Assembly (NCBI GenBank): GCA_037176725.1
Contig: JAZBRS010000026.1
Coordinates: forward strand, 55,530,501 to 55,594,500
Origin: Posidonia oceanica
Taxonomy: Eukaryota > Streptophyta > Magnoliopsida > Alismatales > Posidoniaceae
Length of the DNA stretch: 64,000 bases
Direction: 5' to 3'
Made by a program: the position numbers and the translations under genes. Below, piece after piece: positions 22,801 to 35,104 of the stretch (positions are counted from its first letter, which is position 1; each line of letters begins with the position of its first letter). Under the pieces are notes generated by a model. It worked only from the letters and a program-made list of their open reading frames with translations, had not been told where the DNA came from and made no database searches.

Positions 22801-25800
22801 ACAGTAGACCTGTTCGGAGGCAGACCGGGTGAATCGGCGCGATGGGAGAGCGATCTGAAAGCAGGGGCGTGTTCCTGGAGCACGTGCGGTCCTTAAGTGA
22901 CGCTTGGAACGGAGTTCTGCTAACCGGAGCGGTGGCTCTGATCCGAAGCTCGCCGAAGAAGATGAAGGGACGGCGGCGTTGACTCGGCGAGAAAGGCAGC
23001 AAAACCCTAGTCTAAAGGGCTCGGAAGCATGCAGGAAGGGAAACTAGACTAAGGGGAAGAAGCAGTACCTGCTCTGGCGTCCGGAGCACTCCCCCGACGC
23101 GAGCTATTTCAGTAGAAGGCGGTGAGGTCCGTCCGGCTGCTGCGGGCGTCTACGATGGCTTGCGGACGCCTGGAACAACTCCTCACGTCGCTCTAGTGCT
23201 CACTGGATGATCGGATGCAGGTTCTGCAGACCGGAAGAAGAAGTGGCTGTTTTGGGTTCACAGCAAGTCGCCTGAGGTGGGGAGAGCTGTACGCTGCCCT
23301 CTAGTTCAAGTGGAGGTTGCCGATGGCTTCCTGGAAGCTCAATGAAGGTGTAAGGATGCTTGGAAGGGCCGGTAGAGGGCTGGAGAAGAAGTTTAGAGCT
23401 GGGTGGATTTCTGGACAGGAAAGTGTGCAAGTGTTTGAAGTGGAAGGTTCGGTCTGTGGTGGTGATGAAGGCTGAGGCTCAGGTGGTTTAGGGGGCTGGT
23501 GATTCAGGGAGTTGCTGGGTGGATTTTGGGGGGATTCGGTGGTTAGTGGTGCTTGGGATTTTGGGGAAGATGGAGTTGGGTTGCAGCTGAAGGTTTTGGG
23601 TGGTAGGAGGGTGGTTTCAGGGTGATTTTGGGCATGGAAATAAGGGCTGTGATGCTGGAGTTTGGGCGAGATTGGGGGGCGAAATAGGAGAGGTTTGCTG
23701 GGTGTTGGATGCTCCGGATCAGGTGGAATGGAAGAGGAGGAAAAGCTGAGTTTTTTGTAGAGGGAAAGAGGGAGAATTGCAGGGGCTCTCGGGTGCTCTA
23801 GTGCTCTCTCTCTTGGACGACGAAAAAAAGGTACTGGAAGGAGGAGATTGCTGGAGGATAGGTGAAGCTCTGGGATGGATTTTTTGCTGGCTTGAAGGAG
23901 GGCTGCTGGGAGGGAGAAAGCTTTGAATTTTTGCAGAGAGAAGGAGGAGGAATGCTGGAGGCTTCTCACGCTTGCTCTGGGGTTCTCTCAGAATGCCAAA
24001 AGGTGTGGAAGGAGGAGAAGGGTTGAGGCTTTAACGGGCTGCTCGATTGGGTGCTACGCGGGTTGTGGATTTTGAAATCCACCGGCACGGGCGATACTGG
24101 AGCTGATGGAGCAGCGGCCGGCGAGGTGACGGACAATTAATGCCCCCCAGGAGATCCGCTGAGAGAGGAGGAGGTGAGCTGGTGCTGAGGTGATCGAGAG
24201 GGAAGAAAATTGAATTTGAAGAAGAGTGGGAGAGCTGGCGGGAGAAGAAGCTGAGGAAGAAGAAGAAGAAGGAGGGAAGAGGAGGAGGAAGGCGTGGGCT
24301 GTGCCTTGTGCAGAGGAGAAAAAAAATAAAAGAAAAAAAATAGAAAGGAGGGGAGAAGGGCCCGATGGACCGGACCAGAGAAAAGAAAGGAAAAGTTGGA
24401 AAAGAAAGAAGAAGAAAGGAAGAAGAAGAAAAAGAAAGGAAGAAGGGGAAGAAAAATTAAAATAAAAATAAAAATAGAAATAAAAAAGATTTGAAAATGT
24501 TTTTAGAGTAGTTGTGTTTAAGTTAGGATTATAGTTTGGTTTTTATAAGATTGTTTTTTAATTAGTTAATTAAGAAAAGTTTTAGCTTTGTCTTTTTAGG
24601 ATTTTCTTTAAGTTTTCTTTTAATTCGCTTTTTGCTTTTGTTTAAATGTTTGTTAAGGTTTTTTAATTGTTTTTTTTTTAGTTAAGTTTTTCTTGTTAAG
24701 TTTTTCTTGTTAAGTTGGGATTTTTAATTAGGATTTTTTAATGGATTGTTTTTAAATTAATTAAGATAAGTTTTAGTTTTTCGATTTTAGTCTTTTTTCT
24801 TAAGTCTTCTTTGATTTGTTTTTGATTTTGTTTGTTAAGTTCTTTAAATATTTTTTTAGTTAAGTTTTTCTTGTTAAGTCTTTGATTAAGTGTTTTTAAA
24901 TTTTTTGATTGTTTCTTTTTTCTTTTTAATTAAGTTTTTTAAATTGATCCTTTTAGATTTGTTAAGTTAAGTTTTCCCTTAATTATTTGTCTTAGTGTTT
25001 TTAATTATTTTCTTTCTTTTTAGGATTTGTTTCTTGATTATTTTTAATAGGGTTTTTACTTTTGGTTTGTTTTGATTATATTTTGGTTTTTGCTTGATTT
25101 TATAGCATTTTTTTTTTGTTTGTTTTGTATTTTTTAGATTGCCTTCATAGTTTTTAGTTTTAGTTAGATTTTTGTTTTTGATTGCTTGTTTAAGTTTTTA
25201 ACTACTTCTTTTTAGGATTTTGATTAATTTTTCTTTTGTTTTAAAGTGTTAAAGGTTTTTTAAAGATTTAGTGGAAGAAAGGAAAAGAAAAGGAAAGGGA
25301 GAAGAAAAGGGAGAAATGAAGGAGTAAAGAGGAAAGAGAGGAGTGGAAAGAAAATAAATTTTAGAAAATCAAAAGATAAGCTAAAAATAAAATAAAAATA
25401 TAAATAAAATTTAGAAGAGATAGATGCACAAGGTGGGCCCACAGCCAAGCAATAAAACAAGAGAAAATGGAGTGGAAAGAAGGAGAATAAGAAGGAGAGA
25501 GAGAGGAGAGAGAAAAGAATAATCCAAGAGAGAGAAAAGGATAATTTGGATAAATGAAGGGGTTAAAGGTTTAGAAAAGAGGTGAAATTTGGGGAGTGTG
25601 TGGACTAGGGTCTCTGTGTTGGACCTAAGGGTAGTTTTACCTAGGTTTTCTAGGGTTTTAGGGAGTGATTTTGGTTTGAAATTTTGAGGGTTTTTTAGTA
25701 GGTTTGCTAAGTTAGGAAGGGTGAGTTTTCCTATGGTTTTTGGGTAGTTTTTGGGCTTGAGAAAGGAGTGTGATTCTAGGTTAGGTTTGGGCTTGTTTTG

Positions 25801-25903
25801 GAGAGAAGGATGAAAAGGAATGTGTAGGTTTGGACCTAGATTTTGATTCAGAAGCGACCGGAAGATTCCAATTGATTCAGCCTATCAAAATGGGGTGTCA
25901 ACA
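19855..25903 (-). repeat. 5' LTR of element B, 6.05 kb
   Basis: Minus-strand ends are TGTTGACACCCCATTTTG (at 25,903) and GAGATTACTACA (at 19,855), making the inverted termini TG...CA. In LTR order it holds a T-rich zone (24,500-25,260), a purine-rich tract (24,220-24,480), a GC-rich segment with long but unconvincing frames (22,640-24,200), GGACCTA/TGCAA motifs (21,530-22,560), a tandem array (20,455-20,830) and the conserved block with core at 20,188-20,203. No gene is called. Confidence 0.9.
20455..20830 (-). repeat. Tandem array in LTR B
   Basis: About ten degenerate units of roughly 30 bp containing GCAAAACGGTGCGAGAAAC and AAAGCGAGCACGCAAAACG. Several spurious frames on both strands arise from it. 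Confidence 0.85.
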
Positions 25904-27902
25904 CATTGCATGCTAATTTTGCACTTCATTTAACTGCATTAAGGACTTGCCTGCATCTAGAAGTCTTTTAATTGCATTTTAAAACTAACCTGACATTGCC
26001 TATTAATCCTACATTAAGTATTAATTGCATACAAGTCCTGCATGCATCTAGAAGCCATTAAATGCCATGTTTTAGCTTCCTTGGCATTGCATCTGCCTCC
26101 TGCATTTGCATATAAGCCCAGCATGCATTAATCTTTACATTTAACATCATTTAGCTGCCATGTTGCATTACAAGCATGTACAACAATCATTTGCATTGCA
26201 TATCTTAACTATTGCAGGCTTTAATCTTTGCCATTGCATTGCACAGCATCTGGCATGCTTTCTTGCATTGCATATAGGTCCCCATGCTGCATGCATTTGC
26301 ATTTCTAGCCCTACATTGCATTTAAACCCTATAGTTTTCTAAAAATTGCATATAGGTCCCTACATTTGCATTCTTCCATGCATAGCATCCCCATCGCATT
26401 GCATATAGTTCCCATGCATCCATTTAGGCATTGCTAGTCTCCTAGCATGTAAGACACCTTGCATTGCACACATTTAGGACTAATCTTGCACCTAGACCCC
26501 TATTTGGCCCCCCTTTAGTTGGCCCTTGATCTTTCATTCTAACCAAAGTTATTTCAGATCGGGCCTCAGATTCTTAAGATAAGCTCAGCTAAAGCACGGC
26601 ATAGCACTCATTGTATTATCATTTGCATTGCATGTATTGTTCCTACATTCTGTCTTCGCATGCATATAGAGTAGGCCTTGCCGCACCTGCTTCTGTTTTT
26701 TGCCTGCATTTTGCATCGTTTTGTGTGCCGTTTTGTTTTATTTGCATATCGCTTGCACTTTTGCATGATTTTGTGTGCCCGCCTTGTTTTCTTTTGCATT
26801 TCATCTCGTTTTGCATGCCGCTTTGTTTTATTTGCATATCGCTTGCACTTTTGCATTGTTTTGCTTGCCTGCCTTGTTTTCTTTTGCATTTCGTATCGTT
26901 TTGCGTGTTTGCATATCGCTTGCACTTTTGCATTGTTTTGCTTGCCCGCCTTGTTTTCTTTTGCATTTCGTCTCGTTTTGCGTGCCGCTTTGTTTTATTT
27001 TCATACTGCTTGTACTTTTGCATCGTTTTGCGTGCCCACCTCGTTTTCTTTTGCATTCGCCTCATTTTGCGTGTTGCTTTGTTTTATTTGCATATCGCTT
27101 GCACTTTTGCATTGTTTTGCTTGTCTACCTTATTTTCTTTTGCATTTGCCTTGTTTTGCGTGCCCGTTCTCGTTTTTCGTTTGCATTTGCACCGTTTTCC
27201 GCACCAGCTTTCGTTTCCCCTTGCTTGTTGCCTGCATTGCATTGTTTGCACCACTGTTTTGCTTTATCCCCAGCATTTGCATTAGGGCGATGATGCTTAC
27301 TGCCTAGGAGTTCTCACGAACAGGGTTTGCCCGTTCGGAACACTAGCAGCGTTGTTGAGCACACAGATTGTACGTTTAATTCCCTACGCGCATCTTAGCA
27401 CTTAGAGCACACATTAGAGCATGCAATCAGACATTCATGGCATTTAGGCACTAGGCATGCATCTTCCTGCATCTACGAGCAAGATAGCCTAAGAAAGACC
27501 GATTCTCGGACGTATCAGGGGTGCCTAACACCTTCCTCGTGTGTAACAAGAGTCCTTGCCCTTCCTCGTGGCCCGCAATGACCATTCCCCTCATCCTAGG
27601 CACGAGTCATAGCATAGCATAGCATGGCATGGCATTACATTGCATCGCATCTCTTTGCATCCTCTTTGCATCTGATTTTGCATGTCTTTTCATGCATTTC
27701 CTTCGATTTTCCTTGTCTCCCAACTCAATAGACATGGTGGCGACTTTGATTTGTCTTATCATTTCTTTTTCTTCTTTTTTGCCAGCGTTTCTGAGTCAAG
27801 TTTCTTTCCTCGGATTTTACCACACATAGTGAACCTAATTCTGATTAGTGCATGCGAGCTTTGGCATCGTGCATGGACGATCTGAATTTTAGGATTACTA
27901 CA
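25904..27902 (+). repeat. LTR C, right-hand 2.0 kb (3' LTR or solo LTR)
   Basis: Plus-strand LTR whose left part is displaced by element B. It ends with GGATTACTACA at 27,902 and is followed directly by tandem repeats of element D, with no primer site, so it is not a 5' LTR. It contains inverted TGCATATAGGTCCC motifs (25,910-26,500), a tandem array (26,690-27,280), GATGCTTACTGCCTAGGAG text (27,291-27,309) and the conserved block (core 27,518-27,532). Confidence 0.85.
26690..27280 (+). repeat. Tandem array in LTR C
   Basis: About nine units of 50-65 bp with the words TTTGCATATCGCTTGCACTT, TTGCATCGTTTTGCGTGCC and CCTTGTTTTCTTTTGCATTT. It is open in several frames on both strands, which gives long but meaningless Phe/Cys-rich or Lys-rich frames. 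Confidence 0.9.
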
Positions 27903-28305
27903 CCCCCTTTACGCTGCTTCTTCGGAGTCTCGCTTCCTTTGCGTTGCCTCTTCGGAGTCTCGCTTCCTTTGCGCTGCCTCTTCGGAGTCTCGCTCCTTTG
28001 CGCTGCCTCTTCGAACTCTTTGGAGTCTCGCTCCTTTACGCTACCTCTTTGGAGTCTCACTCCCTTTGCACTGCCTCTTCGGAGTCTCGCTCATTTGCGT
28101 TGCCTCTTCGGAGTCTCGCTCCCTTTGCGCTGCCGCTTCGGAGTCTCACTCCTTTGCGTTGCCTCTTCGGAGTCTCGCTCCCTTTGTGCTGCCTCTTCGG
28201 AGTCTCTCTCCTTTGTGCTGCTTCTTCGGAGTCTCGCTCTCTTTGCATTGCCTCTTTGGAGTCTCGCCCCCACCTTTGCGTTGCCTCTATGGAGTCTTGC
28301 TCGGG
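27903..28305 (+). repeat. CGGAGTCTCGC minisatellite in tail of D
   Basis: About 13 units of 28-31 bp, consensus near TTTGCGCTGCCTCTTCGGAG followed by TCTCGCTCCC. The long Leu/Ser-rich and Arg/Glu-rich frames on both strands are shadows of this array. Confidence 0.95.
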
Positions 28306-28589
28306 TAGGCAGCCCTAACTGCCTAGATGACATCCGTCAAAGTGTCTGGCGTTCCGGTCGGCAAGCACGCTAGTCTTGTCTGGCACCCCTTCTCAGGCTG
28401 ATGACCCCCAATCATCCAGCAACGAGTCTACATGCTCACCATTGCACCACATCGCATCTCATTGCCTCTCATCAAGCATTCGCATGACTATTAGCATTTC
28501 ATGGGCATCGGTTTAATCGCCAGGATTACACCGAGGTCCACGCTCGCATCGTTTGCATCGGGCTGATATCCCTTCTATCTGGCCGACCG

Positions 28590-28765
28590 CCATTACACTG
28601 CATCACACTACATTACATTGCATTACATTACATCATTGCATTACATTTGCATTACATTACATTACATCATTGCATTACATTTGCATTACATTACATTACA
28701 TCATTGCATTACATTGCATTACATTACATCATTATATTACATTGCATTACATTACATTCTCATTG
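28590..28765 (+). repeat. CATTGCATTACATTACAT array in tail of D
   Basis: Nested repeats of CATTACATTACATCATTG and CATTTGCATTACATTACA, with longer periods of roughly 45 bp visible as exact copies between 28,630 and 28,710. Confidence 0.95.
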
Positions 28766-29004
28766 CGCTGCTACTCCCTGTAGTCATTACGCCAACTCCC
28801 GCATCCCGCTTTCCTAGACATTGCGTGCTTAGGAAATTGAACCCTTGGTTCGTGCATTGCTTAAAGTGGTATCTTCAGCATCCCATGGCTTCCTTACAGC
28901 CAGCCAGCTTAAGATGATACCCACGGTAGTGCACGGCTAGGATCGCTTCCTTGGCATTATGTGCCCGACATCGCATGCACAACCCCAGCATCTTGTTCTC
29001 AGCA

Positions 29005-29245
29005 TCTACATCGCCTTCGCTTGGAGAAAAGCTCAGCGAATGGCACCCCCGCGTTTGAGCCGTACACGGTTTAGCGCACAACATTGCATCTCATACACAG
29101 CATCTGCATCACCCTCGCTTAGAGCAATGCTCGGCGAATGGCACCCCACGTCTGAGCCGCACACCACTCAACACACAGCATCGGCATCGCCTTCGCTTAG
29201 AGGAGAGCTCAGTGAATGGCACCCCCGTGTCTGAGCCGTATAGAG
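29005..29245 (+). repeat. Three-copy 75-90 bp repeat in tail of D
   Basis: Three units each contain CATCGCCTTCGCTTGGAG or a variant, GCTCAGCGAATGGCACCCC, and GTCTGAGCCG. They diverge at several positions. Confidence 0.85.
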
Positions 29246-29494
29246 CTCAGTATGCGTTAGCATACCATCAACACTTCAAGACTAGCACTAACTTTGCATC
29301 CTAACATCTGCATTCGCATTTGCATTCACATTTGCACTTGCATTTGCATTCACATTTACATTACGGCAACGAGTCACGACTTTTCGGTGCATCTGCTGAA
29401 TAAATGACTCACGTCGACAGTAACATTTCTCCCATCGACTTTAGGCAGGGTGTCCTTGTCAACCCTAAGTAACGACCTTGGTCCCCTCGACCTA

Positions 29495-29511
29495 GCTCAG
29501 GGAGGGGCATC
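29495..29511 (+). promoter_or_regulatory. Polypurine tract of element D
   Basis: GCTCAGGGAGGGGCATC lies directly before the TG of the LTR. It primes plus-strand DNA synthesis. The same text, inverted, precedes LTRs E and G. Confidence 0.8.
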
Positions 29512-31865
29512 TGTAGACACCCCAATCTGGTAGTCAGTCGACGGCTATTTGCTTCGGAAAGCGCACGCAGTCGAGGCGGACCCCACCATTTCATCAAACC
29601 CCAAACCTAGACCCAAACCAACCCAGACCCAGCAAAACTCCACCAATCATACCTCAATACATCCAACACTACAAATACCACAAAACCATAGCCCCAGATG
29701 GTCCAGGAACTAGAGAAGCAGGCTCAGAAACTAGGGGAGCAAACATGCAAGATGACTTTCGCGTCGAGCTCTCGCATTTTGTCCTGTGTCGGTGGCGAAA
29801 TCAAGCGGTCTGGCCTCCTAGGGCCACCGATCCTTGCCTTCCCATTGGCTCCCATAGATCCGAAAATATGCCTCTGAGTTCGTGCCATATCCGACCACAC
29901 AACCGAACGCTCATCACCCTCCGATCTCCCCATACGATCCCAACCACCCGCCGCGAATTAGGTCAGCCACTAACGGCTGGAATCGATTTTGCCGGTGTAT
30001 AAAACACTACCCATACCCAACGAACACCTCTCTAGGCGTTTCCTGGTCTCCCTTGCATTCAATGAGATTCCCCACACTTCTCCTGAGCATCCCAGAGCCC
30101 CAAGCACCTCCGTCTCATGTCTGAGATCGGAGAAACCCAACTCCGGCCATCTCTTAGCCGTTGAGCCTCTTCGGCGTGAATCCTCGCTGCCTGAGTGTTC
30201 CTTAGAGTCCATGAGTGAGTGTCAAAGCTCCCCGTCGCTTCAGAGCCTCCATAGCAGCCCTTCAGCCCCGACCAATTGCTCGCCGGATTGCAGTCATCGT
30301 CGGAGAAGACAGCCCCTGCGGCATGCTTTTAGGCAATTGTTCACCTCCTATTAGCATAGAATCTATTCCCTGCAATCGTGTGCTTATTTCCCAAGTCTTA
30401 ATTATAGTTTTTACACACTTAATTACTTGTTTTTACATTTCTTCGCCGTCTCCGGTGATGGGTCGACGACTCACGCACGGCGTCTCGCCATCGCACGCAT
30501 AGCCACTCCGTCCCGTCGCCCTGAGTCTCCAGCTCACTCCCTCGACCCTCCTCAGTGCTTCCACGACTGACAGCGCCCTCCACACCGCCTCCATGGCCGG
30601 TGGAGACGCGCGGTTGCCGATGCTTTACTGTCGAGGTGGAGGACGTGATCCGGGCGGCGCCATTGTGAACTCTCATCATCATCGGGTAGCCTGGTGCACC
30701 ACCTTGCTTCCCTAATTGAGTTCACAGCATTTCATTTAGAATCGGGCCCAGAATCCGGCGATGAAGGTCCTCTGTCTGAACAGTCGGTCTCGCGTTGAGG
30801 TCCTGCGTAGACCTCTCGCGTTTCTGACTGTGATTTCAGGTAGGGTTCCCAGCCCTTTTCCGACCCTTGTTTATGCTTGTTTCTTATATATGATTGCATG
30901 TCTGCCATCCTGGATGCACCACCTTGCTTCCCCAATTGAGTTCACAGCGTTTCATTTAGAATCGGACCCGGAATCCGACGATGAAGGTCGTCTGTTTGAA
31001 CAAACCGATCTCGCGTCGAGGTCCCACGTCGACCTCTCGTGTTTTTTATTGTGATTTCAGGCAAAGTTCCCAGTCTTTTTCCGACCCTGGTTTATGTTTG
31101 TTTCTTACATATTATTGCATGTATGCCATCCTGGATAATCCCCCTACTTCATTCGATCGAATTCATATCGAATCGAATAGGATTAATCCTCCGTTTTTGC
31201 CTTGAGATCTCGCTGTCCAGAAGCCTGTCCATACGAAGAGCTCTCGCGTTTTTGATAGAGCATTTTACTGACATGGACAGAGCCTCCCCCCTCATGCATT
31301 GCCTTTCTATTATACTTGTTTACATTCTAGCATTGTATTGTCACTTCTCTGGTCTCATTTAACATTTGTACATGTTTATTTGAGTTTTTATTCTCTTGTT
31401 CTTCACATTTATCATGGCATGTTACCTTTTGCTAGTAAGCATACATTAATTGGCCTTTGGCCTACTTGAGCCACACTATGAGCGGAATGATGTAAGAAAA
31501 GACCGCTCCTCAGGCGTGTCAGGGGTGCCTAATACCTTCCCCACGCATAACAGGAGTCCTTACCCTTCTTTGGACCGCAATGACCTAGTGTCGCATCCAT
31601 TTTGCATGGATTCACTTTGGTTTTTCTTTCGCTTTTAGCATTACATCTGGTTTTCCTCATCTTTCAGCTCTTTCCCAATTAGACTAGGTGGTGACTCCGT
31701 TCTTACTCTTTATCTTTTTTTATTTCCCTTATCGTCATTTTATCGGTGTTTTCCTCAAGTTGAACTCTCCTCGGATCCACCATTAGCCGTGGCCTTCTTT
31801 CTCCTCGGTCGGGCGCCTGTGAGCTTTGGCAGCGGTCCCCGCGTCGTACGCGAGAGACGGCAACA
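29512..31865 (+). repeat. 3' LTR of element D, 2.35 kb
   Basis: It starts TGTAGACACCCCAATCTGG after a polypurine tract and ends GACGGCAACA, where the copia frame of H resumes. AAATG (31,866-31,870) is the expected target duplication. The conserved block core is at 31,522-31,536. There is an internal duplication: the text GTTCACAGCATTTCATTTAG at 30,720 is repeated near 30,940, with ATTCATATCGAAT-like decay further on, giving three related 180-220 bp units between 30,700 and 31,260. No gene is seen. Confidence 0.85.
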
Positions 31866-33990
31866 AAATGACTTTCTTTTGGGGCATGTAGAAATAGAAC
31901 AACTTGATTAACAATATAGGAGATGTCAGGTCTTGTTATTGTGAGATATTGCAAGGCTCCGACCATTTGCCAATATAATGTGTTATCAAGAAATCATCAG
32001 AAGAGCTTTTGGAGAGTTTCATCCGAGGAGCCACAGAGTAAAACATGAAGAATAGTTGGTCATGCCAAACCGTTGTAGAATATCATGACTATATTTGGTT
32101 TGAGATAAAGTTAGGCGAGAGGAGTGGTGAGTTATTTCCATGCCAAGAAAATAACCAAGGATGCCCAATTCACGACATTCAAAAGTAGTATATAATTTTT
32201 GAATGAACTGATTTACATATTCTGAATGGCTTCCTATAACTATGATATCGTCGACATAGACGAACAGAGCAATGATGTGAGAAGATTTCCGTAAGAAAAA
32301 AAGAGATGGGTCAACCAAACTGTTGTGGAAACCCAGATCAATGAGGTGAGATTGCAATCGGAAATACCAGGCTCGAGGGGACTATTTTAGTCCATATATT
32401 GCACGATTGAGACGGCAAAGGTGATTTGAGTATCGTGGATCTTGAAACCCAGGTGGTTGTCGCATGTAAACAACCTCATTGAGATGTCTGTGTAAAAAGG
32501 CATTACGAATGTCTTGTTGTCGTAAAGACCAGTGGTTAGAGATGGTAAGAGATATGATGGTCCGTATAGTAGTGTGTTTGATGACAGGGCTGAAAGTTTG
32601 CTCGTAGTCAACCCTAGCTTATTGGTGAAAACCTTTGGCCATAAGACATGCTTTGTATCTCTCTAGGTTGCCGTCAGCATGTTTCTTGATTCAAAAAACC
32701 CATCGACATCCAACGACATTATATTTAGGAGAGGGAGGAACAAGCGTCCATATGTTGTTTTTGAGGAGTGCCTGATACTCCTCTATCATAGCTTGATGCC
32801 AATCAGGATGATGTTGTGCTTGAGTAAAGCAAGTGGGTTCAAAGGAGTCACGCAAAGCCATAACAGTAGGACCACGTGGGAGAGGACGAGTGGTTTGGAG
32901 TATTTCGCTCAGACCAAGTGCATCCAAATATCCTCAACAAGTTATAATTGGGTGCATGAAATAACTGCTCATAAGGGAAAATGCCTTGGAGAGTTGGTGT
33001 AGGTAAGCAGTTGATAAACAGCCGTAAGTGCAGCATCAACCCAATAATTAAGAGGAATACCAACGATGTATAATAAGCACTGAGTCTTTCCAAATATATG
33101 TTGTATCTTCCGCTCAGCAACACTGTTTTGTTGGGATGTATATGGGCAAGAATGACGATGTAAAATACCACGATGTTGAAGATAGGTAGAAAAAGACTTG
33201 TTAATAAATTCACCGCCCTCATCTATTTGAAGAACTTTGATAACTGAATTTAGTTGCTTCTCAACCATAATTTTAAAGTTGCAAAAAGTGTTGAAGACAT
33301 TGTTCTTACATTTTAGAGGATAAAGCCAGCAATATTTAAAGTAATCATCAACTATTACAAGATAATACCGAAATCCCAAAATGGAAGGAATTGGGGATGG
33401 ACCCCATACATCCATGTGAAGCAAACTAAGAGGAGAAAGAGAAATAGAGTCATTTCGTTGGAAAGGCAATTTACTGGCTTTTGCTAAAGGACAGGTGTGG
33501 CAAGGAGACGTAGTAGAAGAACCCAAGATAGGTTTCCTAGATGAGGAGAGAACATGACGGAGAATAGAAGATGATGGGTGGCCAAGCTTGGCATGCCAAA
33601 TATCAATAGAAACCCGAGTGCTTGTAAGAGCTTGAATAGTTGATCTTAGAATAGCAGGGGTGCCACGAATGTGATAGAGACCGTCCATACTATGGCCATG
33701 GAGCTTTGTCTGGTCTATAACTTTGTCCTTCACGAGAAACCCATTTTCATCAAGTATAAATGAACAATTATTTTTGGAGGCAAAGTGTTGAATGGAGAGC
33801 AAGTTCTTAGTAAAGGCAGGAACAACTAAGACATTACAGAGTAATAGAGGACCTGATGTAGAATGTAAGGTAGACACTTCAATATGTGTAATAGGTAGTC
33901 GACAACCATTCCCAACTAATATTTTATCAATACCTGTATATGGTCAGAAAGTAACTATGTTGGTAGTCGACCGGGTCATATGTTGAGTGG
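31866..33990 (-). pseudogene. copia pol of H: protease end, integrase, reverse transcriptase
   Basis: The polyprotein region makes and inserts the DNA copy. Integrase shows the zinc-binding pair (HAKLGH ... CHTC, near 33,600-33,510), the first acidic residue in MDVWGP (about 33,415), a second in QIDEGGEF (about 33,215), and AERKIQHI (about 33,105). Reverse transcriptase starts near 32,900 (EEYQALLKNNIWTLVPP), and keeps FVYVDDIIV (about 32,255), the catalytic YVDD motif. Damage: frame changes near 32,970 and 32,680-32,390, a TAG at 32,382-32,384 replacing the Gln of the near-invariant GLKQ motif, and the insertion of D. Not functional. Confidence 0.9.
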
Positions 33991-34092
33991 CCTCAGAGTC
34001 CAAACACCAGGTGTACTCAGATGGGTCCTGGACTGAGGTTGCAGCCATGGATTCACTAAGGGTGTCCATGGAAAAAGAATAGTTGTTCCTGT

Positions 34093-35083
34093 CGACACAT
34101 ATACTAGTGGAATGGCCCAGTTTGTTGCAGATTTGGCATACGACGTGGGTTGTAACCGCCAGCGGAGTAGGTAGAAGGGGCGGCTAATAAGACAACGTTG
34201 GAATGAATGGCCGACTGCCTCCCCCAGGAAGATAGGTGCCTTGTAGGAATAACGGAATGCAGCCATGGCCACGCCCTCGGCCACGATTGTGAGAAATCTC
34301 CTTAGGGATATAAGTTGGGGATTGTTGATGTTGTGGTTGGGTGGGGACAGAAGTAGTGAAGGCAGTGGAAGTAGTGGAGGATGTTGGTGGATGAAACCTT
34401 TTTAGGAGATTATCCTCTTGAAGAAGAAGGTCAAACAACTCATCGAAGCTTGTAGATGAGCAAAGATGAAAGGAGGTGATAAACTCTTTGAATTCATATC
34501 TAAGACCATCAAGGACAAGATCTATGAGGTCGGTTTCAAAAATGGGATGACCGGCGACAGCTAAGGAATTTGAATAAGTTTTGGCAAGAAGAAGATACTA
34601 AAACATGGATTGTTCAGTTGTTCTCATGAGGTTACGAAGGAGGTCTTTGACGGAACGGATGTAGGTTTTGGATAGAGGAGAAAGCCTCTTTTCTGAGAGC
34701 GTCTAGGCCTCAAGAGAAGAAGAGCATGGCAGGATAATACTTTGAATGCTTGAAGAAATTGTTGCTTGTATCCAAGAGAAAACCAGGCGATCGGCCTTTA
34801 ACCAGTGAGTGTATGAGGGACTGGGGATGTCGCCGAACACTGTGGTGGAAGGAATGGAGGCAAGGGGATCAAGATGATGGGAGAGTTCATGGATGAGAAG
34901 GACGTTTTGAAACTGAGCTTGCCAGCACAGAAAATTGGTGTGGTCCATGGGTATATGGAAGTGATGAGAGATGTTAAATGAGGTGGGTAGGGTAGGAGAA
35001 TGTGGAGAAGAGTCAATGGAGGAAGAGGCCTGGGTGGGAGAGGAAGGAAAGCTAGCCGCCATGTCGAAAAAAGAAAATGCCAT
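34093..35083 (-). pseudogene. copia gag of H
   Basis: The start at 35,083 gives MAFSFFDMAAS, followed by the copia gag N-terminus (HFHIPMDHTNFLCWQAQFQN). A CCHC zinc knuckle (CQICNKLGHSTSIC) is at about 34,093-34,134. The protein is interrupted by TAG at 34,703-34,705, near 34,600 and at 34,184-34,186, but stays in one frame from 35,083 into the integrase frame. Gag and pol share a frame, as expected for a copia polyprotein. Confidence 0.88.
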
Positions 35084-35092
35084 GAGGAACCT

Positions 35093-35104
35093 AATCTGTT
35101 ACCA
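35093..35104 (-). promoter_or_regulatory. Primer binding site of H
   Basis: Minus strand TGGTAACAGATT, adjoining the LTR. It is a one- or two-base variant of the TGGTATCAGAG site that pairs with initiator Met tRNA in copia elements. Confidence 0.7.

Larger units (their letters stand above)
15809..25903 (-). mobile_element. Element B: Ty3/gypsy (Tat/Ogre-like) retrotransposon, 5' part
   Basis: Minus-strand element with 5' LTR (25,903-19,855), primer site, leader and gag. Element A is inserted at its left edge, so the rest lies beyond A and outside the window. It is inserted in LTR C, with CATTG at 25,904-25,908 as the expected target duplication. Its gag aligns along its whole length with that of A but differs at many residues, so the two are different copies or subfamilies. 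Only about 300 bases of non-coding DNA follow gag before A begins. Confidence 0.85.
27903..29494 (+). mobile_element. 3' untranslated tail of element D
   Basis: Plus-strand internal end of a gypsy element, left of its polypurine tract. The text GGCAGCCCTAACTGCC, CAGGCTGATGACCCCCAATC and ACGAGTCACGACTTTTCGG matches the tail of element G in reverse (58,140-58,680), showing the two belong to one lineage. No coding sequence is left. It consists mainly of three kinds of tandem repeats, listed separately. LTR C interrupts it on the left. Confidence 0.8.

Noticed and set aside
22721..23969. Sense-strand frames in LTR B (up to 222 codons, Ser/Pro-rich)
   Set aside because: The same LTR position in A, S and G does not keep the frame, so coding is not supported.
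26611..27307. Cys/Phe-rich frames of 172-224 codons in LTR C
   Set aside because: Three overlapping plus frames and one minus frame arise from the 50-65 bp tandem array. They look like membrane proteins only by composition.
27852..28373. Leu/Ser-rich 173-codon frame
   Set aside because: Read through the 30-bp minisatellite in the tail of D; an antisense frame is open as well.
28959..29234. 91-codon frame over the three-copy repeat of D
   Set aside because: Open only through the repeat units, with no protein pattern.
30215..31362. Frames in LTR D
   Set aside because: Small, over duplicated LTR text, without domains.
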